A DNA stretch of 64,000 bases from Halomonas sp. HAL1 (GTDB taxonomy: Bacteria; Pseudomonadota; Gammaproteobacteria; Pseudomonadales; Halomonadaceae): assembly GCF_030544485.1 (NCBI RefSeq), contig NZ_CP130610.1, positions 2,914,001-2,978,000 of the forward strand, given 5' to 3'. Below are positions 36,299 to 46,500 of the stretch, in pieces (positions within the stretch are counted from its first letter, which is position 1; every line of letters begins with the position of its first letter). The notes below the pieces were generated by a model. It did not search any database and was not told where the DNA came from. It worked only from the letters and a program-made list of their open reading frames with translations. The position numbers and the translations under genes were made by a program.

Positions 36299-37798
36299 TT
36301 AGCCAAGCGAAATCGTACTATTAATGCCACTGGAAACATTCTCTGGTTCAAACCAACGCGCTGTGACGGTTTTGGTTTGCGTCCAGAAGGCAATCGCCTG
36401 TTTGCCGTTAGGCCCTAAATCCCCCAGCTTTGATGCCCTCGAACCGGTGAAGCTGAAGTAGGCAACCGGTACGGGGATGGGCACATTGATACCAATCTGA
36501 CCCACGTCGATATCGGTTTCAAAACGGCGAGCAATCCAACCAGAGTTAGTAAAGATAGAGGTGCCATTGCCGTTGGGGTTGGCGTTGATAAATTCGATCG
36601 CTTCATCGAGGGTTTCAACACTGACCACACACAGCACAGGCCCAAAAATCTCTTCGCGGTAAATGGTCATATCCGCGGTCACATCCGAAAACAGAGTGGG
36701 GCCCACGAAGTTACCGTTGGGGTAGCCGTCCACTTGAACATTGCGACCATCGACCATCAGTTTGGCGCCCTCTTTTTCGCCTGCATCGATTAAACGCAGC
36801 ACACGATCACGAGCAGCCGGCGATACCAGTGGCCCTAAATCGGCATCCAACTGGGTGCCCGGCCCCACTTTCATCGCCCGCGCCGCCTCAACAATGTCGC
36901 TTAGCCATTCGCGTGCCTCACCGACTAGCACCACCACCGAGTTGGCCATGCAGCGCTGGCCAGCCGCACCAAAGGCTGAGCCCAACAGGTTGTTAATCGC
37001 CTGACTGCGGTTAGCATCCGGCATCACCACGCAGTGGTTCTTGGCCCCCATCATCGCCTGCATCCGCTTGCCCGCTGCCGCCGCGCGGTTATAAAGCAGC
37101 GAACCCACGTGGGTAGAGCCAATGAACGAGAGCGCTTTGATATCCTGATGGTCAGCAATTTGATTAGCCACATCCGGACCACCGTGTACCACATTGAGCA
37201 CGCCGGGCGGGATGCCGGCTTCGTGAGCCAGTTCGACTAAGCGCATAGTGGAGCTTGGGTCTTGCTCTGAGGGTTTGAGAACAAAGGTATTGCCGGTGGC
37301 AATCGCCAGCGGAAACATAAAGCACGGCAACATAATGGGGAAGTTGAACGCGGTAATCCCTGCGCCCACACCCAGCGGCTGATGCATGGTGTAAACATCC
37401 ACCTCGTTGGCAGCGTTTTCAGCCAGCTCTCCCAGTTGCAGCGAGGTAATCGAGCAAGCGTGCTCCACCACTTCCAAGCCGCGACCTACTTCACCTTCCG
37501 CATCCGGCAGGGTTTTGCCGTGCTCTTCAGTAATCAGCGCCGCCAGCTCTGCGGTATTGTCATGAATTAACGCCTGAAGCTTAAGCATGATGCGCATTCG
37601 CTTGCCAAGCGGCACTTTACGCCACTCCTTGAAAGCCTCCTTAGCATTACTGATGGCACGCTCCACTTCGTCAGCGGTGCAAAACGGCACCCGCGCAACG
37701 ACCTCTTGTGTAGCGGGGTTAACCACATCGCGCCATTCCTGACTTTGCGACGGTACGGGCTGACCATTGATATACATGGGTATTTCGCGAACGGACAT
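36299..37798 (-). CDS. mmsA: CoA-acylating methylmalonate-semialdehyde dehydrogenase
   Basis: MmsA oxidises (methyl)malonate semialdehyde to propionyl- or acetyl-CoA in valine, beta-alanine and inositol breakdown. The 499-aa aldehyde dehydrogenase has [19 protein letters not shown], the NAD-region motif [17 protein letters not shown], the nucleophile Cys in [12 protein letters not shown] near residue 287, and the C-terminal [16 protein letters not shown] segment (here [14 protein letters not shown]). ATG 37798 follows GGAGCAACGTT. A perfect palindrome lies 143 bp upstream, and the mmsB/acyl-CoA genes that often accompany it are absent. Confidence 0.93.
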   Translation of the reverse strand: MSVREIPMYINGQPVPSQSQEWRDVVNPATQEVVARVPFCTADEVERAISNAKEAFKEWRKVPLGKRMRIMLKLQALIHDNTAELAALITEEHGKTLPDAEGEVGRGLEVVEHACSITSLQLGELAENAANEVDVYTMHQPLGVGAGITAFNFPIMLPCFMFPLAIATGNTFVLKPSEQDPSSTMRLVELAHEAGIPPGVLNVVHGGPDVANQIADHQDIKALSFIGSTHVGSLLYNRAAAAGKRMQAMMGAKNHCVVMPDANRSQAINNLLGSAFGAAGQRCMANSVVVLVGEAREWLSDIVEAARAMKVGPGTQLDADLGPLVSPAARDRVLRLIDAGEKEGAKLMVDGRNVQVDGYPNGNFVGPTLFSDVTADMTIYREEIFGPVLCVVSVETLDEAIEFINANPNGNGTSIFTNSGWIARRFETDIDVGQIGINVPIPVPVAYFSFTGSRASKLGDLGPNGKQAIAFWTQTKTVTARWFEPENVSSGINSTISLG

Positions 37799-37820
37799 AA
37801 CGTTGCTCCTGTTTATAGTT

Positions 37821-37883
37821 TTGGTTGTGGTGGCTGTGATGGTTGTGGCTATGGCTGTAATTGTTATGGCTGTGATTGCTGTC
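37821..37883. repeat. Imperfect GGCTGTGATT-type simple repeat upstream of mmsA
   Basis: About 60 bp of short, drifting repeats built from GGTTGTGG, GGCTGTGAT and TATGGCTGT units in the leader of mmsA. On the minus strand it would be read as ACAGCCATAACAATTACAG-type codons. It is A/C-rich on the transcript and lies just before the RBS. Confidence 0.65.
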
Positions 37884-37940
37884 ATAAAGCAGTGATTGGC
37901 TGCGCATCGCGGTAAGCAAGAACACAGGGTATAGCAGCAA

Positions 37941-37958
37941 GTTGACGTTAACGTCAAC
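37941..37958. promoter_or_regulatory. Perfect 18-bp palindrome, probable operator for mmsA
   Basis: GTTGACGTTAACGTCAAC is identical to its reverse complement and sits 143 bp upstream of the mmsA start. A short palindrome of the ACGTNNACGT type resembles operators of MerR-type regulators of branched-chain amino-acid breakdown (LiuR), and mmsA belongs to valine breakdown. The resemblance is from memory; no LiuR gene is in this window. Confidence 0.6.
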
Positions 37959-38119
37959 CAAGTATCCTACGAGTAAACAAAATCTGCCGTATGGCGTCAA
38001 TTAGCCTTTCCATTGTTATTCCGTGCTGGCTATGCTTCGGCTAATCAGGGGCGCCGTGGCTTTTCAAACCGTTCACGGCAAACGCTACGCATAACGTGTT
38101 TAAGCACAGGGAATTAACG

Positions 38120-39175
38120 ATGCAGACCTTCAGCTGCCGCTGTGGCAATCCACTTTTCTATGAAAACACCCACTGCCTTACCTGCCAGTCAGACGTCGGC
38201 TGGTGCCCCGTCTGTAGCAATATTGTCGCGATTGAGCCGTTGGACAACGGTGGCTATCGCTGCGCACACCCTGGTTGCGATACAGCGCTGATGAAGTGCC
38301 ACAACTACGCCGTTGAGAACGTCTGTAACCGCATGGTGGTGATGGAACACGGCCAAGCGGATGCCCTATGCGATTGCTGTCGTTATAACGAGGTAATTCC
38401 CGACCTCAATATTGAAGGTCATCGTGAACGCTGGGCGGCGCTTGAAGCAGCGAAGCGGCGGCTATTTCATACCCTCGATCTACTCAAGCTGCCACACGGC
38501 ACTAAAGACGATGCTATTAACGTGCCGCTAAGCTTTTCATTTATGGCCGACGCCCTCCCCGACCAGGGGTTATGGCGCTCTACCGCGAAGCAAGAGAAGG
38601 TGTATACCGGCCATGCCTCGGGCCATATCACTATTAACGTCAAAGAAGCCGATGACGTTGAGCGTGAACGCTTGCGCGTCGATATGAACGAATCACACCG
38701 CACGCTCATCGGTCACTTCCGTCATGAAATTGGCCACTATTATTGGGATGTACTGGTAAAGGATCGCGATGAAGAGGCGTGTCGTGCGGTGTTTGGCAAC
38801 CACCATCGGCCAAGCTATGCCGAAGCGTTAGAGCGCTACTACCAACAGGGCGCTCCCAGCGACTGGCCTGAGCGTTTTATCTCTGCCTACGCCACCATGC
38901 ACCCCTGGGAGGATTTCGCCGAAACCTTTGCCTATTACTTGGATATGGTGGCTGTGCTGGATACCGCACTGCACATGGGCATTACCCATGTCGAATACGA
39001 CGGCAGCCTGGACAGCATGCTGATGGCTTTTCATCAGGTCGGCTTAGCGGTGAACGAACTCAACCGGGATATGGGGCTGCTCGACCTATCGCCGACGGTG
39101 CTCGCCCCCGCCGTGCGCGATAAGCTGGCGTACCTGCATCAACTGATCCAAGCCGCCAGCCCTGTTGAGCGCTAG
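38120..39175 (+). CDS. Zinc-ribbon putative metallopeptidase (Peptidase_Mx/DUF2248 type)
   Basis: A 351-aa protein with an N-terminal cysteine-rich zinc ribbon (CRCGNPLFYENTHCLTCQ, WCPVC..., CAHPGC, and later ALCDCCRYN) in the first 110 residues. A zincin core follows with RHEIGHYYW near residue 207 (HExxH) and a downstream HPWEDFAETFAYYLD (near 264-278) that would give the third ligand. ATG 38120 follows AGGGAATTAACG. Its stop is 4 bp from the stop of the alpha-E gene of the next cluster, and similar proteins occur beside such clusters, so a role in processing their product is possible. Confidence 0.85.
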   Translation: MQTFSCRCGNPLFYENTHCLTCQSDVGWCPVCSNIVAIEPLDNGGYRCAHPGCDTALMKCHNYAVENVCNRMVVMEHGQADALCDCCRYNEVIPDLNIEGHRERWAALEAAKRRLFHTLDLLKLPHGTKDDAINVPLSFSFMADALPDQGLWRSTAKQEKVYTGHASGHITINVKEADDVERERLRVDMNESHRTLIGHFRHEIGHYYWDVLVKDRDEEACRAVFGNHHRPSYAEALERYYQQGAPSDWPERFISAYATMHPWEDFAETFAYYLDMVAVLDTALHMGITHVEYDGSLDSMLMAFHQVGLAVNELNRDMGLLDLSPTVLAPAVRDKLAYLHQLIQAASPVER

Positions 39176-39179
39176 CCCG

Positions 39180-40190
39180 TCAATCGTTGTCGTTGTCCCC
39201 CGCGTGGCTTTGGCTTTGCGTCTGACTCTGCGTTTGTGCCACTCGGGGCACAGTGTCGTCATTCACAAAGTAGGTCGCACTCAGCGTATCGTGAATGGCG
39301 GCAAAGCCAATTTGCAGCTCGTCGATAAAGGCATGCAGCTTGCTCGGCGAATGGGCAAGCGCTTGGATATCGGCATCGACTACGTCCGCGCGAACCAGCG
39401 AAACCGTGGCCGCGGGGCGGTCTTGACGGGGAAGCAAAGTAAGCTCATGACCTAGCGTTTCTAGGCTGCAGGCAATCGAACGTGGCAGGTTGGGGTCTTG
39501 GAGCAAAAAGCGCAGCACATCCGGTCCCCGCACGCGTAAACGCACCTGCTGACGGTACATTTGATACGCGGTGAGTGATTTAAGCACACTCATCCACTGC
39601 AGGTTTTCAAATGGCAGCAGCTCCTCAGGGTTTTGCGGCAGCAAGCTGGCAGAGCGCACGTCCACAATGCGCGTCGTCATATCCGCCCGCTCCAACTGGC
39701 GCCCTAATTCAATAAACGTACGCGCCGGGCCATGACTCAAGGTGCCCTCAATGAGCCCCGTTAACGCTTGGCAACCACGAATCACGCTTTTGAGAAAGCT
39801 ATCGCGGCGGCGCGGGCTAACGCCATGTTCAGCATGGTCGACGACGCTCAGATAGAGCTGATTAACCTCCTCCCAAATCTCCCGAGGCACCACATCCCGG
39901 GTGGTTCTGAGGTTCTCGCGAGCACTGGCGAGGGCGGAGATAATCGAAATATCATTCTCGGTATCGGCACATAAAAAATGTACGACATTGCGCTCATCGA
40001 AGTCTGTATGGCGTGCGGTGAAGGCTTCCAGGCTGCCGGTCATTTCGATAAGTGGGGCCCAACCTAACGGCAAGCGTCCCGGCAAATCCAGCATAAGGTG
40101 GCTGTTAACGCTCAATAGGCGCGCGGTATCTTCCGCTCGTTCAATATAACGCGCCATCCAGTAAAGATTCTCAGCAACGCGTGACAGCAT
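39180..40190 (-). CDS. Alpha-E domain protein
   Basis: A 336-aa all-helical alpha-E (COG2307) protein opening with the signature LSRVAENLYWMARYIERAEDTARLL. Alpha-E proteins occur with circularly permuted ATP-grasp enzymes and transglutaminase-like proteins in predicted peptide/amide-forming systems; their own role is unknown. The end is a Q/S-rich low-complexity tail (AQTQSQTQSQSHAGDNDND). It lies 4 bp downstream of the interrupted ATP-grasp gene, so it is the second gene of that operon and may be deprived of transcription by the inserted IS. Confidence 0.88.
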   Translation of the reverse strand: MLSRVAENLYWMARYIERAEDTARLLSVNSHLMLDLPGRLPLGWAPLIEMTGSLEAFTARHTDFDERNVVHFLCADTENDISIISALASARENLRTTRDVVPREIWEEVNQLYLSVVDHAEHGVSPRRRDSFLKSVIRGCQALTGLIEGTLSHGPARTFIELGRQLERADMTTRIVDVRSASLLPQNPEELLPFENLQWMSVLKSLTAYQMYRQQVRLRVRGPDVLRFLLQDPNLPRSIACSLETLGHELTLLPRQDRPAATVSLVRADVVDADIQALAHSPSKLHAFIDELQIGFAAIHDTLSATYFVNDDTVPRVAQTQSQTQSQSHAGDNDND

Positions 40191-40860
40191 GGCGTTAGGC
40201 TCCTTTCACCGCGGCCGCTGCCGCCTTATCGTCGGTTTCTACAATCCAGGTATCTTTACTGCCGCCGCCTTGTGAAGAGTTCACCACCAGCGATCCTTCT
40301 ATCAAAGCCACCCGCGTCAAACCACCGGTCGTGACATGAATTTCAGGCCCTGAGAGTATGAAAGGGCGTAAATCCACATGGCGCGGCTGCGGCAACCCAT
40401 TCGCTAGCGTAGGCGTAGTAGAAAGCGCCAGGGTGGGCTGGGCCATATAATTGCGTGGATTTGCCTTGATCAACTGCGCAAACTCATCGCGGGTCTCTTT
40501 GGTTGAGCGCGGGCCAATCAACATGCCGTAGCCGCCCGACTCATTAGCGGGCTTGACGACCAATTCATCCAGGTGGTCGAGCACATAGCGGCGGTCGTCT
40601 TCAAACATGCACAGGTAGCTCGGCACGTTGGGCAACAGCGGCTCCTGATCGAGGTAATAACGAATCAGCGCAGGGACGAAAGCGTATACCACCTTGTCAT
40701 CCGCCACCCCAGCGCCCGGCGCGTTGGCCAGCGCGACTTTACCCGCCCGCCAAGCGCGCATCAGGCCCGCCACGCCCAGCATAGATTCAGGGTTAAACGC
40801 TTCCGGGTCTAGAAACTCATCATCAACACGGCGGTAAATAACATCCACGCGGCGCATGCC

Positions 40861-40869
40861 CTCGACGGT
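40861..40869. repeat. 9-bp target-site duplication, left copy
   Basis: CTCGACGGT, identical to the copy at 42401-42409 on the other side of the IS. It corresponds to three codons of the interrupted ATP-grasp gene. Confidence 0.95.
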
Positions 40870-42400
40870 CTTGCAATTACCCACAAGTCGATGATGCATC
40901 TGGATTGGCAGCTTGGAATCCAGCAACGAGATCTGCTAAGCGGATGAAGCCTCGCCATAGAACGGTGGATCCTGGGAGAGGATCACTTGAGCGATCCAGA
41001 TAACCACCCAGGCGAGCGACAGCGGTCATATAAAAAGCTGTATCGCGTCGTGTGCCTTGTCTGTTTGACGGCATTGATCGGTCGAGAAGAGCTCTTTCAA
41101 TATCAGTAAAAACAGCTGCAGGAGAGGTCGTTGAGGATTGGCGCCGCAGTATAGTCAACCATGATATTCGCCAGGACACGACACAGCAGAGCGCAATGCA
41201 GTTGGCAAGTCGATCTGCGGTAGCGAGACGTATATCCTCAATGCGGCAACCCGTTTTCAGCGTCTTGAAGAATGTCTCGATATTCCAACGCCGTGAATAC
41301 CAAATAAGCTTTTGCACTGCGTCGGCGTGAGTGGCAACGGGAAGGTTAGTGGCCAACTTCCAGATTATAGGGAACGCCCTTCGGGCGGGTTTTTCTCTTC
41401 TGCAAAAATAATACCAAGCTTCTGTTTTGGGTATTTTTTCTGTTTTCCAATCGGTGGACAAACTGTCATCTTTGCATGCTTGACCGATAGGGTCGCCTGC
41501 TGTTGATTGCCTCGCTTGTCACGAAAGTGAATATCGTGTGTTCCACTGACCTGAGTCTCGGCCATCACTTGAGAAATCGTAGTGCCTCCCTCCTCGGCGA
41601 GACGATCAACGCAACTGCGGATCAAAAAGTAAGTGCCAAGATCTTGAGCCAGACAAAAGAGTTCAAAAATGTCACTCTCGCGATCACCGATATGCACGCA
41701 CCGTTCAGGTGAACCTGCAAGCTCAGTAGAACGCTGCAGGTTGTCGAGCCAACGCATGCTTTCTTTCTGCTCGATGGGTACGCGGGTCGGATTAACTTTG
41801 CGCTTGAGAGCTTCTGTGCCTTTGAATTTATTCCGCGTCCAGAATTTGGCAGCTGTCAGGCCCAAGGGCAGCCCTTCCGTTGTGATAGCCAGACTAGCGT
41901 GCATTAAAAGCCCGCAGACGGTATGTTTAAGGTGCCGTCCTTCTTTCATCTTGCGCCCGGTTGATTCATTGATGAAACCAATCTTCTCAGGTGACGAGCG
42001 CTTGAAGGAAAATTCGGTTGTATCCTGCAGGATCAATATGGGGCCATCGGTGGCTTGGATGCGCAAAGCAGAGGCGGCAAAATGTCCCTCCAAAATCTTG
42101 TCCTCGCTGACATTCTCATTCGCGAAGAAGCGATAGGCGGCCTTGGTATTGGCCCAGTCCTGGAATGCGGTGGGTAGTGATTTGTCTGGCCGATCACCGA
42201 GTGCTTCCAGCATGACAGCCAACCTTTGATTCAGTCGCGCGTCCCCCAAGTCGCAGCCAGTCATTTCCTCGTTCACCCAGTGTTGTCCCATATTGATACC
42301 TCTTATCATATCGAACGAACTGAGAAGCCAAAAAAACACATCGGGCTTTACTTTATCAACGGTATGCTTATGTAGCTGATGACTTGTGGGTAATTGCAAG
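40870..42400 (-). mobile_element. IS4-family insertion sequence, IS50-like, 1,531 bp
   Basis: The element has perfect 19-bp terminal inverted repeats (CTTGCAATTACCCACAAGT at 40870-40888, its complement at 42382-42400) and is flanked by the 9-bp direct duplication CTCGACGGT (40861-40869 and 42401-42409). The ends match the Tn5/IS50 outside end at 13 of 19 positions, including ACAAGT, and 9 bp is the target duplication known for that group. It encodes one transposase on the minus strand, split by a frameshift. Recent insertion is suggested by the perfect duplication. Confidence 0.95.
40877..42291 (-). pseudogene. IS4/IS50-type transposase, frameshifted
   Basis: From ATG 42291 (RBS AGAGGTATCAAT) the protein runs GQHWVNEEMTGCDLGDARL..., with the DDE residues in ILQDTTEF (first Asp) and HIGDRESDIF (second Asp). 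The frame closes at 41365 after ...KNPPEGRSL. The correct continuation (IIWKLATNLPV..., then the YREK motif YSRRWNIETFFKTLK with the catalytic Glu) lies in the -1 frame and ends at 40877 inside the left inverted repeat. Tn5-type transposases are normally single ORFs and no canonical slippery heptamer is visible, so this is most likely a mutation or a sequence error. Confidence 0.85.
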
Positions 42401-42409
42401 CTCGACGGT
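42401..42409. repeat. 9-bp target-site duplication, right copy
   Basis: CTCGACGGT, the partner of 40861-40869. The perfect match shows a simple single-element insertion with no later rearrangement at the ends. Confidence 0.95.
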
Positions 42410-43216
42410 GCGCATATACACCACATCATCGTCATCCACTAACAGGTCACTTCCCTGCACCAGTTCAACACCCATTTGCTGGGCAAGATAGGCGTGCTCG
42501 AAGTAGGCAGAGTTATAAATCCCTGGGGTCAGCACCACAATTTGCGGGTCATCGCCAGGGCGCGGCGACATCGACGCTAGCATGTCGTAAAGCTGCGCCA
42601 CGTAATCATCAACCGGCAAAATCTTGCCCGAGGCGAATAACTCCGGCAGCACTCGCTTAGTGACATTGCGATTTTCAAGCATGTAAGAAACGCCGGAAGG
42701 AATGCGCAGGTTATCTTCCAGCACATAAAGCGTACCGTCGCCATCGCGCACCAGGTCTGACCCGCACACATGGGCCCACACGCCGTGAGGGGGATTAATG
42801 CCTACACACTGAGGGCGAAAATTAACCGACTGCGCCAATACCTCAGCGGGTAACACTTTGTCCTTGATCACCTTTTGGTCGTGGTAGAGATCATCAATAA
42901 ATAAGTTTAGCGCCTGCACGCGCTGCTTGAGCCCCGCCTCGGTTTTACGCCACTCATTGGTGGGAATAATGCGCGGCACAATATCAAACGGCCAGGCACG
43001 GTCGATCATTGCCCCTTCTGAATAAACGGTGAAGGTAATCCCCATAGTACGGATGGCGATCTCCGCCGCCGTTTTCCGCTCTGCTAACTCTTCTGCGCTA
43101 AACCTTGCCAACATGTTGCACAATTCACCCGCTGACTCGCGTGGCTGACCGGGCGCGGCCATCAGCTCATCGTAAAAATCACGACACGCATAGTTATTCC
43201 AATTCACTTGGCTCAT

Positions 43217-43591
43217 GGGCGCTCTCCTGGCGCTGGGGTGGAAGCGGCAACTTCCTCAATGCTCAGTGTAGGCCTGCCGCGTGCAAAACAATCAAACAAT
43301 TGAGAGCAAAATACGTACCATCTTTTGCGATATTTCAACGTTCGCTTACTTAAACACTACTCAAACATTACTTGGCAGAGCATCAGCGCCCAACAAACCC
43401 CTTTTATGCTTTTTTTTGGTGCGGCCAGTTGGCTTCAAGTTGGTGCATAACGCCATTTCCACTTTAGTTAAACGCCTTACTTAATATAGCGGCTGCAAAA
43501 AAGTAAAAGTGGAACGATACTTGCGAAACGTTCGGTTATTCCCTAACCCAGCCGACTATCCGGTTAATAACGGTTCTCTTGAGGGTGGCCC
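43217..43591. other. Divergent regulatory region of the ATP-grasp/alpha-E/transglutaminase cluster
   Basis: 375 bp without a gene separates the leftward ATP-grasp gene from the rightward transglutaminase-DUF2126 gene. It is more AT-rich than its surroundings and contains a candidate sigma-54 promoter at 43510-43524 and two TTGGTGC direct repeats at 43416-43422 and 43440-43446. No tRNA, small ORF with an RBS or terminator was seen. Confidence 0.6.
43510..43524 (+). promoter_or_regulatory. Candidate sigma-54 (RpoN) promoter
   Basis: TGGAACG-ATAC-TTGC matches the -24/-12 consensus TGGCACG-N4-TTGC at all but one position, with the invariant GG and GC exactly 10 nt apart. It lies 67 bp before the start codon of the DUF2126 gene. 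No sigma-70 promoter of similar quality was seen in the same stretch. Confidence 0.6.
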
Positions 43592-46500
43592 ATGACCATT
43601 CGCGTTGCCTTGTACCATCGTACGACATACCACTTTGACCGCCCGGTGCGTCTATCACCCCATGTTATTCGGCTACGTCCGGCGCCCCACTGCCGCACCC
43701 ATATTGAGTCGTACTCGCTCAAGCTCTCCGGCGAAGACCACTTTTTAAATTGGCAACAGGACCCGTTTGGCAACTTCAACGCCCGCGTGGTGTTCCCAGA
43801 ACCGCGTAAAGAGCTAACCATCGCCGTCGAGCTGATCGCCCCGATGACGGTGATTAATCCGTTCGATTTCTTCCTGGACGACATTGCGCAACAGATTCCC
43901 TTCGATTACCCGGAAGCGCTGCGCCAGGAACTGGGCCCCTATCTTGAAATCACCGAGTCCGGGCCGCGCTTGATGGAGTGGCTCAAGGGCGTGCCCCGCG
44001 AACCGACCACCACCGTCGATTTCCTGGTCGCACTTAACCAGCGCCTACAAGACGATATCGGTTACCTGGTGCGCTTGGAGCCCGGTGTACAAAGCTGTGA
44101 AGAGACCCTGTCCCTGGCCAGTGGCTCGTGCCGCGATAGCGCCTGGTTGCTGGTACAGATTTTTCGCCATCTAGGCCTCGCGGCACGCTTTGTATCGGGC
44201 TATTTGATTCAGCTTAAATCCGATGTCAAAGCACTCGATGGCCCCAGCGGTACAGAAGTAGATTTCACCGATTTACACGCCTGGACCGAAGTGTTTCTAC
44301 CTGGTGCAGGCTGGGTAGGCCTTGACCCCACCTCGGGCCTGTTTGCAGGCGAAGGCCATATCCCGTTGGCCGCAACCCCCACCACGGGTAGCGCAGCCGC
44401 CATTACCGGTTTTTCGGATAAGTGCGAAGTCACGTTCGATGTGACCATGGAAGTGGAGCGTATTCACGAAGACCCACGGGTCACCAAACCGTATAGCGAT
44501 GAGCAGTGGCAGCGTATCTGCAACCTCGGCGACGACGTGGATGCCGAGCTTCTTCAGCAAGATGTGCGCCTGACCATGGGTGGCGAACCTACCTTTGTAT
44601 CGGTCGACGACATGGAGAGCCCGCAGTGGAATACCGAAGCGCTCGGTGAGCACAAGCGCGAGCGGGCCGAAGCACTACTGACGCGCCTTCAGGCCGCCTA
44701 CGCCCCCGGCAGCGCGATTCAGCAGCAGCAGGGCAAGTGGTACCCCGGCGAACCGCTACCCCGCTGGGCGCTGGCCTGCTACTGGCGTAAAGATGGCGTG
44801 CCGCTATGGCGCGACCCCCGGTGGCTGGCCTGCCTGGAGGCTGCCCCGAAAGTGCACGTGGATAACACCATGGTGCAACGCTTTACCAAGGCACTCAGCG
44901 AGCGGCTGGGTGTGGCCGAACGTTACTGGATACCGGCGTACGAAGATGCCTACTACTACCTTTGGAAAGAGCAGTCGCTGCCAGTTAACGTTGACCCACG
45001 CGAAGCCAACCTCAAAGACGATGCCGAGCGCCACCGTTTAGCCCGCCTATTGGAACAAGGCTTAGACGAAGTCGTTGGTTACGCTCTGCCACTGCGCCAC
45101 TCGATCAGCCAAGCTCACCGCTGGGAAAGCGGCCGCTGGCCACTCAAGCGCGACCATCTTTTCCTGGTGCCCGGCGACTCCCCCATGGGGCTGCGCTTAC
45201 CGCTTTCGGCGTTGCCCTGGGCTGACCCAGATGAGCAGCCCCAGCCTGAATCACTGTTCGCACCGCGCCCTGAGTTGGGCGATATTCACGGCGAAGTCGC
45301 CCGGCGCAACGCTGAGCAGCTGCATATCAGCGATGCCGAACGCCTGGGGCGATCCAGCCACCCCAGCCCATCGCACCCTGAAGGCGAAGATGTCCAGCAG
45401 CAGCCACGGGCAGAAAGCGATCGCGAGAGTGGCATTATTCACACCAGTCTATGCGTGGAACCCCGGGATGGTCGCCTGCATATTTTCCTGCCACCGCTCA
45501 CCAGCTTAGAGCACTACCTGGACCTGCTCAGTACGGTTGAAGAGTGTGCTAAAGAGCTCGCTTGCCCGGTGATGGTAGAGGGCTACTCACCGCCTCGGGA
45601 TCCGCGTCTGGAAAACTTTATGATCACCCCCGACCCAGGCGTGATCGAAGTGAATATTATGCCTGCGGCCAGCTGGCAAACCCTGGTCGCGCAAACCGAA
45701 CGGCTCTACGCTGAGGCACGAGAAACTCGCCTGGGCACCGAAAAATTCATGCTCGACGGACGCCACACCGGCACCGGCGGTGGCAACCACGTCACGCTAG
45801 GCGGCCTGACGCCTGACGATTCGCCGTTCTTACGTCGCCCAGATCTGCTCGCCAGCTTAGTGACTTATTGGCAGCATCACCCTAGCCTCTCTTATCTGTT
45901 TTCGGGTCTCTTTATTGGCCCAACCAGCCAAGCGCCGCGGGTGGACGAAGCGCGTCACGAAGCACTTTATGAGCTGGAAATCGCGTTACAGCAAATGCCC
46001 GAAGGTGACGTAGTACAACCTTGGTTGGTCGATCGCTTACTGCGCCACCTGTTAACTGACCTAACCGGCAATACTCACCGCGCCGAGTTCTGTATCGACA
46101 AACTCTACTCGCCGGATAGCGACAGCGGTCGACTCGGCTTATTAGAACTACGCGGTTTTGAGATGCCGCCCCATGCGCGCATGGGACTGATGCAAATGCT
46201 GTTAATCCGCGCCCTTGTCGCGCGCTGCTGGAAAACGCCCTACCGCGCCAAGCCCGTGCGCTGGGGAAGCGCACTGCAAGATCGCTGGATGCTGCCTCAC
46301 TACCTGTGGAATGATCTTGACGACGTGCTGGCCGATTTACGCCACCACGGCTTCGACTTCGACCTTGAGTGGTTTGCCCCCTTCCTGGAGTTCCGTTTCC
46401 CGCTGCATGGCCGTTTGCATACGCCCATGCTAGACATCGAGCTGCGCCAAGCCATCGAACCCTGGCACGTGCTGGGCGAAGAGGCCTCGGCAGGCGGCAC

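Larger units (their letters stand above)
40195..43216 (-). pseudogene. Circularly permuted ATP-grasp gene interrupted by an IS
   Basis: The gene reads SQVNWNNYACRDFYDEL... on the right of the insertion (42401-43216) and [24 protein letters not shown]... on its left (40195-40869). If the IS and one copy of the 9-bp duplication are removed, the frame is continuous (...[11 protein letters not shown]...) for 493 aa, the normal length of COG2308 proteins. ATP-binding and substrate regions such as YVLEDNLRIPSGVSYMLENR and [17 protein letters not shown] are intact on either side. The left fragment still has an open frame that could start at a TTG inside the IS, but the whole enzyme is lost. Confidence 0.93.

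Noticed and set aside
40195..40926. Independent 243-aa ATP-grasp gene starting inside the IS
   Set aside because: Its first 20 residues are encoded by the IS end, the start would be TTG without a good RBS, and it lacks half of the ATP-grasp domain; it is the 3' fragment of the interrupted gene.
41365..41461. Programmed -1 frameshifting in the transposase
   Set aside because: No canonical slippery heptamer or following hairpin was found and IS50-type transposases do not use it; a mutation is simpler.
43364..43389. A second sigma-54-like site (TTGGCAGAGCATCAGC)
   Set aside because: GG and GC are 10 nt apart but the -12 element reads CAGC rather than TTGC, and it is far from the gene.
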